Assembly (NCBI GenBank): GCA_910573745.1
Contig: CAJSYI010000002.1
Location: 1-64,000, forward strand
Reading direction: 5' to 3'
Source: Muribaculaceae bacterium
Lineage (GTDB): Bacteria; Bacteroidota; Bacteroidia; Bacteroidales; Muribaculaceae
DNA length: 64,000 nucleotides
Below, piece after piece: positions 51,981-61,193 of this stretch. Each line of letters starts with the position of its first letter. Positions within the stretch are counted from its first letter, which is position 1. The notes below the pieces were generated by a model. The model was given only the letters and a program-made list of their open reading frames with translations. It was not told where the DNA came from and ran no database searches. The position numbers and the translations under genes were made by a program.

Positions 51981-54133
51981 TTCTTCTTTCTCTTCTTTTG
52001 TATAAAGACGTCGTAATTGCCGTCATATTTCGGTTTGGAAGAAGATTTCTTTTCTTTTTCCCACTTTTTGTCTTTCTTGTCCTTTTTCCTGGACTTGAAC
52101 TCCTTCGGCTCACGGTCGAAATCGCGGTCGAAATCGCGGCCGAAATCACGGCCGTACCCACGGTCGCCGCCGCGCCCCGGTTTTCCGAATTTTCCGCCTT
52201 TGTCGCCTTTATCGCCTTTTCCGCCCTTGCCGCGTTTGCGTTTGCCAGAATCGGAAGAATAATCGCGGTCGGAAGCCATCTCCGGACGGAGCGTTACGCC
52301 GAAGAAGTCCTCGTTGCGGAGCGCGTCCATCACCTGCTTCACGTCTCCTTTCTTGACATCGAAAAGAGTGTAGCCCGGCATGAGGTCTATGCGTCCGATT
52401 TCCGGCTTGCCCGGCCCCCCGTTGTTGCGGTTGACAATCTCCATAAGGTTGCCCGGGAAGAACCCGTCGGCCTTGCCGACATTCAGCATAATGCGTTCAT
52501 AGCCCGGCTCGCCCGTGCGGCGATCCTTCTCTTTCTTGTCCCTCGGGCCGCGGTCGGGCCGGTCAGAGCCTTTGTCTTTCTTCTTTTTCTTTTCCGCCTC
52601 GTTGAGGTCGATGTCCGGCATATCACGGTAGTATGCCAAAAGGCGGTTGAACTCCAGCGACAGCACACGCTTCAGCAGATCCTCTCCTGAAAGCCATTCC
52701 AGCTTCTTGCGCACGCCGGAGATGTATTTGCTTATCTCCTCCTCGTTCACTTCCACGCGTTCGAGGCGGTCGGCGAGGTTGTAGAGCTGCTTCTCGATGA
52801 TATGCTCCGGAGTCGGCACCTTCTTGTACTCGAACGTCTTGCCTATCTTCTTCTCGATCAGGCGAAGCTTGCTTTTCTCGCGCGAATGGATTATGGCCAC
52901 CGACACGCCGGTCTTGTTGGCGCGTCCCGTGCGTCCGGAGCGGTGGGTGTAGACTGCCACATCGTCCGGAAGCCCGTAGTTGACCACATGCGTAAGGTCG
53001 TCCACGTCGAGTCCGCGCGCAGCCACGTCAGTGGCCACAAGGAGCTGTGTCATATGGTCGCGGAACTTCTTCATCGCCAGGTCGCGCTGCGCCTGCGAAA
53101 GGTCGCCGTGGAGGCAGTCCGCGTTGTATCCGTCATTGATGAGCTTGTCGGCTATGTCCTGCGTCTCCTTGCGCGTGCGGCAGAATATGATTCCGTAGAT
53201 GTTGGGGTTGTTGTCGGCCACGCGTTTGAGCGCAAGATACTTGTCGTGAGCCTTAACCATATAATAAATGTGCCGTACATTCTTCGACCCCTCGTTCTTC
53301 GTGCCTGCCACAAACTCCACCGGCTCGTGCATGAACTTCTTGGCGATCGAGGCTATCTCCGGCGGCATGGTAGCCGAGAACATGAGCATCTTGCGCTCTT
53401 CAGGGACATGCGACAGGATTTCCTTTATGTCGTCGAGGAAGCCCATGTTCAGCATCTCGTCGGCTTCGTCGAGAATCACCGTGCCGACGTTGTCGAGCTT
53501 CACCTCCCGGCGCTTGATGAGGTCGATGAGGCGTCCCGGAGTGGCCACCACCACCTGCACGCCTTTTCTCAGAGTGCGTATCTGGCTCTCTATGCTCGAA
53601 CCGCCGTAGACAGGGAGAATCCGCACCCCGTCGATGTATTTGGCGAAATCGGCAAGGTCGCCGGCTATCTGGAGACACAGTTCACGGGTAGGCGCGATTA
53701 TAAGCGACTGGGGGACCGCATGCGAAGCGTCGGTGCGCTGCAGCACCGGGATGCCGAAAGCCGCAGTCTTGCCGGTGCCGGTCTGCGCAAGGCCCACCAC
53801 ATCGCCGTCCTTGTGCAGCAGATGGGGTATCACCATCCGCTGTATGGGCATAGGATGCACGAATCCAAGCTCCTTCACTGCCTTCAGTATCGGAGGCTCT
53901 ATGCCGAGATTGTCGAAATCGTCCTCGGCTACGGCTACGCCAGAATCGTGGCCTTCATATGCATCCTTCTCCACATCGTCCGCGGCCTGCGCCTCAGCGG
54001 CGGGCAGCATGTCCGCGTCCACTGTCTGGGGGGCTACTGCGGGTATGGTCTCTTCTGGATTTTCTTCTTTCATTTTTGGTGTCTTGGAATTATGGCCGCT
54101 TGCGCCAGTCGGCATATTATCTGACCCCGCCAT
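51977..54133 (-). CDS. deaD: DEAD-box RNA helicase (DeaD/CsdA type)
   Basis: 718 residues from ATG 54133; ATG 54073 (MKEENPEE) is an alternative that removes 20 residues. Helicase motifs: Q motif GFVHPMPIQ, AQTGTGKT near 118, PTRELCLQ, TPGRLID, DEAD box LDEADEMLNMGF near 225, SAT, and HRSGRTGR near 400. The C-terminus has a DbpA-like RNA-binding fold (YERIMLNVGKADGFFPGNLM) and a Lys/Gly/Arg/Asp-rich tail. It unwinds RNA in ribosome assembly and cold adaptation. The minus-strand TAACTTTG at 54224-54217 may be its -7 box. Its promoter region and first ~90 codons are duplicated at 63212-63640. Confidence 0.93.
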   Translation of the reverse strand: MAGSDNMPTGASGHNSKTPKMKEENPEETIPAVAPQTVDADMLPAAEAQAADDVEKDAYEGHDSGVAVAEDDFDNLGIEPPILKAVKELGFVHPMPIQRMVIPHLLHKDGDVVGLAQTGTGKTAAFGIPVLQRTDASHAVPQSLIIAPTRELCLQIAGDLADFAKYIDGVRILPVYGGSSIESQIRTLRKGVQVVVATPGRLIDLIKRREVKLDNVGTVILDEADEMLNMGFLDDIKEILSHVPEERKMLMFSATMPPEIASIAKKFMHEPVEFVAGTKNEGSKNVRHIYYMVKAHDKYLALKRVADNNPNIYGIIFCRTRKETQDIADKLINDGYNADCLHGDLSQAQRDLAMKKFRDHMTQLLVATDVAARGLDVDDLTHVVNYGLPDDVAVYTHRSGRTGRANKTGVSVAIIHSREKSKLRLIEKKIGKTFEYKKVPTPEHIIEKQLYNLADRLERVEVNEEEISKYISGVRKKLEWLSGEDLLKRVLSLEFNRLLAYYRDMPDIDLNEAEKKKKKDKGSDRPDRGPRDKKEKDRRTGEPGYERIMLNVGKADGFFPGNLMEIVNRNNGGPGKPEIGRIDLMPGYTLFDVKKGDVKQVMDALRNEDFFGVTLRPEMASDRDYSSDSGKRKRGKGGKGDKGDKGGKFGKPGRGGDRGYGRDFGRDFDRDFDREPKEFKSRKKDKKDKKWEKEKKSSSKPKYDGNYDVFIQKKRKKK

Positions 54134-54347
54134 GAGGCATACCGCCTAAGCCAATAACACACCAAAAGCCCGCCTTGCTCAATCGAGAGCGCAACCTGAT
54201 TTATACAAATAATCTGCAAAGTTAGCGAAAATATCCGATACGGCCTGAACAAAAACCAAAATCGACGAATCCACAGCATCAAACTGCACTCGGTTTGACA
54301 CAAACAATATTTGTGCATACACGCAAAAAGGATGTGCCTCGAACTGA

Positions 54348-54624
54348 TAGTGTGTTTGAATTTTTATTCTGATTTTTACAGGCAGTTTTACAGGGCTTTC
54401 CGAGTCTTGGAACGAGGCGCATAGCGGGCTATGCAACGAGTGAAAGGCCGGAAAGGGCGTAAAAATGCCGTGATATGCTCTTGGGTGTGCCTTTATGGGT
54501 CTTTCGGTCGTCTTCGCGCCTTTGACTCGGTCATGCAGCCCGCTGCACTCCCTCGTCTGCATACGCGAATCCGTCCCGAAATCCTCCATAAAAAATCCTG
54601 AAGAAAAATTCCAAACACACTCTG
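54348..54624. mobile_element. MITE-like element, family B, most complete copy (~277 bp)
   Basis: The left end AGTGTGTTTGAATTTTTATTCTGATTTTT and the complement of the right end (AGAGTGTGTTTGGAATTTTT, CTTCAGGATTTTT) are inverted repeats of about 30 bp. The core has the perfect palindrome GCATAGCGGGCTATGC at 54419-54434. No ORF is present. I cannot see a clear target duplication. The element lies between the helicase promoter and the large secreted-protein gene; 54285-54347 and 54625-54709 show nothing else. Confidence 0.75.
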
Positions 54625-54709
54625 AAACGCACCCCAAAAGTTTTTGTCCAACTTTTGGGGTGCAGTCCATAGTGCCGCACAAATGCACGACGCTCTTAAG
54701 TGTGGAAAA

Positions 54710-57700
54710 TCACATTGCCATTATCTTCACGCATGTGTTCCCTGCGCGGACGATGTATATGCCGGGTGCTACCGGTATCCTCATAAGGTCGCGGCCGGTA
54801 CCGCTGAATACCGTGCGTCCGTCAACAGTGCAGATTGCCACCTGCCTTCCTGAAGCTCCCTCCAGAATGATGGCGTCGCGGAAACTTACGTGAACATCTC
54901 CGCCAGCCTTCGTAACTCCGATGCCTGTCGTAGCGGTGCTCAATGCGCGGGATTCTCCCTTGGTGTACACGGCACTCACATGATAGACGGCTCCGCAGGC
55001 TTCGTCAACATACGTCGTGGCATCCATGGGAGCCTGATTCAGACGTGTTTTGTTTTTGTAGACATTGTAGCCCACAAGCTGCAGGTCTTTGTGGCTTTCG
55101 GGAATGTACGTTACGTCGTCTGCCATAAACATGAACGCACCCGTCCCCACAGACCGTATGGCAAAGCGTCCGGCTCCGGCTGGCAACTCGGCTTTGTATT
55201 CCGTCCATTCCTCGGAAATCTCCTCGAATCTTGCCGCAGGCACGAACGCACCTGTGTCGAGCGTGCCGTCGGAATAAAGAATCTCGAACGATTCCTTGTA
55301 TTTTGGGTCATAGCTTTTGGCCCATACGCTGACTGTCTGGCTCTCTCCGGAAAGCGACGGCGATATGGCCCAGTCGTCTACTGTCTTGTCATCCTGACGG
55401 AACATGGATGCGAGATATTTCGTACCGGAATGGGCTGCGAACGACTCGCCTGCGAATACGGAACCGTCAAGATAGGAAATGTCGTGGATCCAGAAAGACT
55501 GGCTTGACAGGTAAGGTATCGGGAACTCGATGTTCTCGATGCCGCCGATCGGGGCTTTGTCGCCATCGTGGAATGTCCAGGCTCCGAACGTCGTGGCGAA
55601 AGGCTCCCCGTCCTCGAATGTCTCGGTCAACGGCTTCGGATCCTCGCGGTTTATCACCGGCTCGCCCCACGTCAGGATGGTGTTGCCGCCACTGGTCTCG
55701 CAGGAAAGCCTCTCCACTGTGGGATATGAGGGGTATGACAGTGTGGCCTTTTTCTCAGGCGTGGCATTGTTGTCAGGATTCATGTCGCTGTCCCATTCAA
55801 CGTAAGCGTGCCATAACGAGATTTCGTCGGAGAGAACGTCGAGCGTCTGCCTGAACGAGAAAGTCCCGGTCTCCATAATCTCCAGCGGGCCGCCCTCGGC
55901 GGTGGCCACCTTCCCGTCCTGATTGAAGATGCTCACGGCATATCCTTCGGCACGTCTGGCTCCGACATTCGAGACTTTGACGCTGATCTCGAACTCCTTG
56001 CCGGGCATCACGTTTGTCGGCATTCTTATCTCTGAGGCCTCCAGGTCGTAGTCAGGTTTCTCGGCCACCGAGAAGGCATCCATATATATGGTGGCGTGGG
56101 TCATAAAGGTGCATTCCCACCCTACAAGTATTTCCTGACCCTTATATTCGGAAAGGTCCACGCTTATGCGGTTCCACGCACCCTCCGCCGCACAGTCGTC
56201 GCCTATGATGACGTGGCGTTTCTCCTGGAAGGTCTTGCCGAAATCAGTGCTGACCTGGAACGATATCTCGTTCTGGTTGCGCATTCCGTTGGAGTTGTCG
56301 TTATAGACATAGCATACGAACTGAGGGGCCGAGGCCTTCCTGAGATCCAGCTTGCCGGTGAACATACAGGCGCGGTCGGCGGTCTTGCTTGATTCAATCA
56401 CAAGGAATCCTCCGTCCTTGTCCTGCGGCTCTACGCCTCCGGGTTCGGCTGCGGTCAGCATTATGCTGGGCATCCCCTGCAGATAGTTCACACCGAATAT
56501 CGATGACAGGGTCTGACTCTTGAACGATTCCGCCCACGGCAGACTGTAGGAGGGGCCGACAGGCACCTCGTCGGAATAGCATTCCTGTCCTTCGCCTTTT
56601 TTTGAGACGGCCTTGACGGCATATCTGAGGAATGCCTGGGAACCGCCCTCCGGAATGGCCCGGAACGTGTGGCTCAGCGTCTCCAGCCCGTCGGCCACCG
56701 GAATCAACTGTCCGCCGTCATAGCGCGTCAGCGTATATGTGCATTTGTCAGGATCGAACGGATATCCCTCCACATCGGTGGCCGGGGCGTCCCAGGAGAC
56801 GGTTACCATTCCGGTCTCCCCTGTCTCGGAGATGCGCACGTTGCCGCATTTGCCCGGCACATTGATTCCGACGTATGCCTGCACATCAACGCTCTTCCCG
56901 GCTCCGTGGCCGTTGTAGGCGGTGAAAGTCCAGGTATATGCATTCGAAGCCATTGGGACGTTGTCGGTGAACGAAAGCGTTCCACCCACCGCAACGTCGT
57001 CAAAGGTCTTGACGAGCTCGCCGTCCCGCTTCACCTCTATGCGGTCTATGTCCTGCAGTTGCGAACCTCCTGTGGCGAGGGAGGGCGCGCGGAAGCTTAT
57101 GTCGGCGTCTTTCCTGCCGTCGCCGTATGTCTTGATTCTTACGTCTGAAACACCCTCCGGAGCGGCTTTGGATGCCGGAGCCGAAATCGAGAACTCGTCA
57201 ACATAGATGTAGAATTTGTCGGGATCCGACATGCCATGTATGCCTATATAGTAGTCCCCTGTCTCCTCGACCTCGATGAACCTGTCATAGAAGACGGTAG
57301 CCTGGCTGGCTATGACCGTGGGTTCCACGACTTCCATAGCCATGGACTCACCTTTGGGAAGGACTCCCATCCTGATTTCAAATTCCTCAGGGTATTCGTC
57401 GCGTACGCTATGCAGGCCCGCACGGTAGCTGTAGACATGCCCTGCCTCCAGATGAACAGGTGGAGTCATGAGCCAGTCGTCCATTTTAAGCTCCGAACTG
57501 AATTTAATGCGGGCGGCGGATGTGCCTTCGTCCCATATCCAAGTGTTGCCGTCGCCGTTGCAGTCATCGGTCGTCATAAGATCGAAAGCGTCCTGCGACG
57601 AGAAATCGTTCAAGAAAGGCGGATATATCCTCTCGCCGAGAATGGTCTTGTCCGAAACTCCGGGATTGGATGTCTTGCCCCCCGATACGGCCTCAACCTC

Positions 57701-59140
57701 ATAATAATACAGATTTAGGGCCAAAGGGTCCACTCCGGTGTCAACACATTGAGCAGCATCGAGAGAGGCTCCGACCTTGACGCGGCCGGGGCACCTGTAT
57801 ACGTCGTATCTCAATGCCTCGTAATCCACATATCCGTCGTTTACTGAACCGGTAACGGGATTCCAGGTTACCGTGAATGCCTTTCCGTCCCATACGGCAG
57901 ACACATTACTTGGTGCGGCGGGAGTATCCATTCCCAAAAACAGCCTGAGCGAGGCCTCCGGGCCGGTTCCGCTGTCGTTGCCGCACCTGACGGAGAATCT
58001 GGCCATTCCGGATTCCGAGGCCTTCACATGAACGGACACCTCCGAGCCTGGAGCAGCCGACCCTTCGCCTACCGGAGAGCCGTTCATCTCCAATGTCCAG
58101 CCGATGTCTCCTGCGAGAGCGTCGCCGGCAGATGTCTTGGCAGGCATCGTGAAGCTGACGTCTCCCTCAAGGGCCCCGTTTACGAAGACTGCCTTCATCC
58201 CCTCGGGAGCGGCGGGAGCGGCAGGATTGCCGTTGTCAACGAGCATAAGACCCATTATCTCGTCGCAGGAAGAGAATTCTCCCACCACAGTGGTCTCGGC
58301 CGTGGCCGGGTCGATTTCCATCAGATATGAGGAATCCCCGAAGAACGCAGCCCAATAGGCTTTTCCGGAGGCAGGGTCATAAGTGGCTGAGGATCCGTAA
58401 TAAGTCGAATATCCCGTGTCTCCTATATAGGTAAGCTCTCCAGTCTTTTTGTCCACCTTGTTCAGTTTTCCGTTCTGCCCAATCATATAGAGGGTTCCCT
58501 TCTCGTCGATGAACGAGGAAATCCAATGTTCTTTCGTAGGGGCAATCGGGGTGCGTGTCAAAGTGGCGTAATCCACAGAGCAGAACTCGTACGACACCCC
58601 GTATTCGTCAAGATATGAACCGTATGATAGTCCTGTGGTCGGGTCATACGAGGGGTTTGTCTGCGGGCTCAGCGAATGCGTTACCGGTATGCTTTCCATA
58701 AGCGACCAGTCCTTGGTCGAGTAGACGTTCAGGGTATATGTGTATGCCCCGTTGAGATAGTCCTGGGTAAGGGAGTAGAATTTGTCCTCCACTATTGCCG
58801 CGTGGGCGTTGGAATATATCCCCTCTCCTCCGACAAGCTCGAAGTTTCCGGCGGCATCGAATGTGTAGATTCCCGGCGGATGGATGTAGTCCGAACCGGT
58901 ATAGGTGGAGTAAATCACATTTCCCATCAGCTTCACCGATTGCGCGGCGCCAGTCCGCACGGGGGTCTTGAGCCGCGAGGGCATTCCGGCCTGACTTACG
59001 GGAATCCTTCCGTCGGCATGTCTCATGACTATCGGCGCGTTGGAAATCCCGGCACGATGTTTTTCATTCACCGCATACGGCAATGCGACCGCAATGGCGG
59101 CTGTCAGCAGGCAGGATGATAGAATGGTCAGTTTTTTCAT
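54710..59140 (-). CDS. Large secreted multidomain protein with T9SS-type C-terminus
   Basis: 1476 residues from the ATG at 59140; the frame upstream to 59233 spans the promoter. A signal peptide (MKKLTILSSCLLTAAIAVAL) is followed by a beta-propeller-like region (~60-310: NVIYSTYTGSDYIHPPGIYT, GTLYMIGQNGKLNKVDKKTG), several fibronectin-III-like modules (e.g. APSNVSAVWDGKAFTVTWNP) and three jelly-roll 'cleaved adhesin' or choice-of-anchor segments (NDFSSQDAFDLMTTDDCNGD, WAESFKSQTLSSIFGVN, TFEDGEPFATTFGAWTFHDG). It ends in GRQVAICTVDGRTVFSGTGR and APGIYIVRAGNTCVKI, a T9SS type A-like tail. The -7 box TAAATTTG is at 59213-59206. It is probably a surface adhesin or glycan-binding protein. Confidence 0.85.
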   Translation of the reverse strand: MKKLTILSSCLLTAAIAVALPYAVNEKHRAGISNAPIVMRHADGRIPVSQAGMPSRLKTPVRTGAAQSVKLMGNVIYSTYTGSDYIHPPGIYTFDAAGNFELVGGEGIYSNAHAAIVEDKFYSLTQDYLNGAYTYTLNVYSTKDWSLMESIPVTHSLSPQTNPSYDPTTGLSYGSYLDEYGVSYEFCSVDYATLTRTPIAPTKEHWISSFIDEKGTLYMIGQNGKLNKVDKKTGELTYIGDTGYSTYYGSSATYDPASGKAYWAAFFGDSSYLMEIDPATAETTVVGEFSSCDEIMGLMLVDNGNPAAPAAPEGMKAVFVNGALEGDVSFTMPAKTSAGDALAGDIGWTLEMNGSPVGEGSAAPGSEVSVHVKASESGMARFSVRCGNDSGTGPEASLRLFLGMDTPAAPSNVSAVWDGKAFTVTWNPVTGSVNDGYVDYEALRYDVYRCPGRVKVGASLDAAQCVDTGVDPLALNLYYYEVEAVSGGKTSNPGVSDKTILGERIYPPFLNDFSSQDAFDLMTTDDCNGDGNTWIWDEGTSAARIKFSSELKMDDWLMTPPVHLEAGHVYSYRAGLHSVRDEYPEEFEIRMGVLPKGESMAMEVVEPTVIASQATVFYDRFIEVEETGDYYIGIHGMSDPDKFYIYVDEFSISAPASKAAPEGVSDVRIKTYGDGRKDADISFRAPSLATGGSQLQDIDRIEVKRDGELVKTFDDVAVGGTLSFTDNVPMASNAYTWTFTAYNGHGAGKSVDVQAYVGINVPGKCGNVRISETGETGMVTVSWDAPATDVEGYPFDPDKCTYTLTRYDGGQLIPVADGLETLSHTFRAIPEGGSQAFLRYAVKAVSKKGEGQECYSDEVPVGPSYSLPWAESFKSQTLSSIFGVNYLQGMPSIMLTAAEPGGVEPQDKDGGFLVIESSKTADRACMFTGKLDLRKASAPQFVCYVYNDNSNGMRNQNEISFQVSTDFGKTFQEKRHVIIGDDCAAEGAWNRISVDLSEYKGQEILVGWECTFMTHATIYMDAFSVAEKPDYDLEASEIRMPTNVMPGKEFEISVKVSNVGARRAEGYAVSIFNQDGKVATAEGGPLEIMETGTFSFRQTLDVLSDEISLWHAYVEWDSDMNPDNNATPEKKATLSYPSYPTVERLSCETSGGNTILTWGEPVINREDPKPLTETFEDGEPFATTFGAWTFHDGDKAPIGGIENIEFPIPYLSSQSFWIHDISYLDGSVFAGESFAAHSGTKYLASMFRQDDKTVDDWAISPSLSGESQTVSVWAKSYDPKYKESFEILYSDGTLDTGAFVPAARFEEISEEWTEYKAELPAGAGRFAIRSVGTGAFMFMADDVTYIPESHKDLQLVGYNVYKNKTRLNQAPMDATTYVDEACGAVYHVSAVYTKGESRALSTATTGIGVTKAGGDVHVSFRDAIILEGASGRQVAICTVDGRTVFSGTGRDLMRIPVAPGIYIVRAGNTCVKIMAM

Positions 59141-59342
59141 AACGTTTGTATTTATGGCCCGGCTTCCACGGCATATCCCGGAGAATGCCGGATGTTTCTC
59201 GATTGCAAATTTAGCATTTCGCCATAGATACATAAGCAGGCAATGTTGAAATAGTAGTGGATTATAATTGCCAATATCCTGATTATAACCACTATGACAT
59301 TTTAAGGACAGCGTTTTTAAGTAGTCGGACAGTAGCGTCGCA

Positions 59343-61019
59343 TCACTGCGTTGACATTATTTCGGACACTCTTTTCTCAAAATCCTCGCGTGGGCATATG
59401 GCGTTGTTGCGCATCTTCACCCTGTAATTGTAGACAGTGGACACAGAGCGTCGCAGAAATTCCGCGATTCTTGACGAGTCGGTGATTCCAAGTCTTATCA
59501 GCGCGAAAGCCCTCAGTTCATTGGGCATAGTTCCGTCATTGGACAGCCCGGTCTGGCAGTCAGGTTTGAGGAGCTTGTTGAACTCCTCTATGAAGTCCGG
59601 AAAAAGACGCAGGAACGTCTTGTCGAAATTGTCATAGAATTCCAGCAGCTCGGCCGTGTGGTCGCTCTTCCTCAGAATCTCCTCCACCCCTTTCAGCCCT
59701 TTGGCGCGCGCTGTGGCCTGCAGCTTCCCCCTGAATTTGTCAAGGCTGTCCATATGCACGGCACACTGCCTCATATACTGAATCAGATAGGCGGTCTTTA
59801 CGTTGTCAATCTCCTTCATGCGGGTATATGCAGAGGTAAGCTTGGCGTTGGCCACGCTCAATTGAGAGTTCTTTTCGCTCAATTGCGAGTTGGCCTCTCT
59901 CAGCCGCTCCTTCGCATCCTTTGTTCTGGCGTGGCTTTTCATTATCAGGAAGACGGATATGACCAGCAGGACAGACACCGCAGACAATATGCAGATCAGA
60001 GAAATCCTTATTCTCCGCTCCATCTTCTGATTGGTCTCGTATATCTTCACCACTTCCGACATCATGCCATTGGTCGCCACGATGTCTCCCATTATGCCTG
60101 CAGCGTTTATGTTGTCGTTGGCGAAATGCATGTATTCATAGGCACGGCCGGAGTCGTATGTGCGGGCAAGAATCAATGACAGTTCGCTGAGCGCACGGTA
60201 TCTGTATGTCGGTATGGTCAGGTCAAGCAGTGATGCCTCGCAAAGGCTTTTTATAGCCTTTGCGGTGTCTCCGGCCTGCAGCTGGAGCCTGCCCTTGGTA
60301 AGATATGCCACTGCCTTGAATCGGGGCGAGCTGTCGTTGGTCTGCAGAAACCGTTCTATGACCCGGATTCCTCTGGAGGCGTCTCCCTCAGCCTCAGACA
60401 GAACTGCCTCCGATATGACCCGTGCCCTGGTTCCCGGAACGGAGACTTTACGTAGACGCCGGAACCACATCTCCGGATTTTCGCCGAGCATGTTCTTCCT
60501 GAAAATCATAAGCTCATAATAGTGGGGCTTCACCTTGACATTGCCGGTGTCGGGAAACGTCTCCACAAGTGCCTCGAACGCATCGGTCTCATGGCCTTTG
60601 GTTATATATGCTTTGGCAAGGTTGTAATAGCCGACGGCGCGCCCTATGGTGTCATGCGAATGCTTCACTCTCTTTTTGGCATACAGGATTGCCGAATCGG
60701 CATTGGTGTACAGATATCTTTTGAATAACGCGTCGTAGACTTCACAGACCCCGCGGCTGTCGGCGTCTTCATCAGAGAGAACGGCAGTCAGCCTCTGTCT
60801 TATCGAATCGGTCTGACGGCCATATTCACTTTTCACGTTTCCGAACTGTTCCAGAGCGTTGTCGAGCCTTTCCAATGACGCTTCGGTCTCTGAATCCAGA
60901 TCTTTGTCTGACCGGCAGGATGTCGGCAGTGGCAATAGGCAAATTGACACAATAGCCGTTATGATGACTCTGACCAATGTGCGTAGGCTTGTTTCATTAT
61001 TTAGGCTCAACATAATCAT
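59343..61019 (-). CDS. Membrane TPR regulator with C-terminal HTH (DUF6377-like)
   Basis: 558 residues from the ATG at 61019 (another ATG at 61013). The N-terminus is hydrophobic and ends in LLPLPTSC, a possible lipobox. TPR-like repeats fill ~50-330 (YYNLAKAYITKGHETDAFEA, YLTKGRLQLQAGDTAKAIKS). A membrane segment (ISLICILSAVSVLLVISVFLI) is near 350, then a coiled coil, and a C-terminal region ending LRAFALIRLGITDSSRIAEF and SVSTVYNYRVKMRNNA, a helix-turn-helix of the type found in Bacteroidales membrane-bound regulators (DUF6377). It may control the adjacent secreted protein or the decayed SusCD locus. The promoter at 61031-61062 gives an almost leaderless transcript. Confidence 0.8.
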   Translation of the reverse strand: MIMLSLNNETSLRTLVRVIITAIVSICLLPLPTSCRSDKDLDSETEASLERLDNALEQFGNVKSEYGRQTDSIRQRLTAVLSDEDADSRGVCEVYDALFKRYLYTNADSAILYAKKRVKHSHDTIGRAVGYYNLAKAYITKGHETDAFEALVETFPDTGNVKVKPHYYELMIFRKNMLGENPEMWFRRLRKVSVPGTRARVISEAVLSEAEGDASRGIRVIERFLQTNDSSPRFKAVAYLTKGRLQLQAGDTAKAIKSLCEASLLDLTIPTYRYRALSELSLILARTYDSGRAYEYMHFANDNINAAGIMGDIVATNGMMSEVVKIYETNQKMERRIRISLICILSAVSVLLVISVFLIMKSHARTKDAKERLREANSQLSEKNSQLSVANAKLTSAYTRMKEIDNVKTAYLIQYMRQCAVHMDSLDKFRGKLQATARAKGLKGVEEILRKSDHTAELLEFYDNFDKTFLRLFPDFIEEFNKLLKPDCQTGLSNDGTMPNELRAFALIRLGITDSSRIAEFLRRSVSTVYNYRVKMRNNAICPREDFEKRVSEIMSTQ

Positions 61020-61030
61020 ATCGTAAAATG

Positions 61031-61062
61031 CAAAGGTACAAATATATGCACATATACGCAAC
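61031..61062 (-). promoter_or_regulatory. Promoter of the TPR/HTH regulator
   Basis: On the minus strand GTTG (61062-61059), 20 nt, TACCTTTG (61038-61031): one mismatch in the -33 box. The start site would fall only a few bases before the ATG at 61019. Confidence 0.6.
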
Positions 61063-61099
61063 ACTCGACCCGGGAAAATCCGGGTCGAGTGGCTTTTTT
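61062..61099 (+). terminator. Strong terminator hairpin facing the plus strand
   Basis: CACTCGACCCGG (61062-61073) pairs perfectly with CCGGGTCGAGTG (61080-61091), followed by GCTTTTTT. The T-run is on the plus strand, yet the flanking genes are both on the minus strand. The stem may still help end susD transcription. Confidence 0.75.
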
Positions 61100-61193
61100 C
61101 AGGCATCAGCCCCAAAGAGGTTGACAGAGACCTGTAGATGACGCGCGGATATCATTCTGCGGCGAGGGTGCAGGAGCAAGAGCGCGGTTGAAA

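Noticed and set aside
52802..54124. Plus-strand open frame opposite the DEAD-box helicase
   Set aside because: All helicase motifs are on the minus strand; the antisense frame has no motif.
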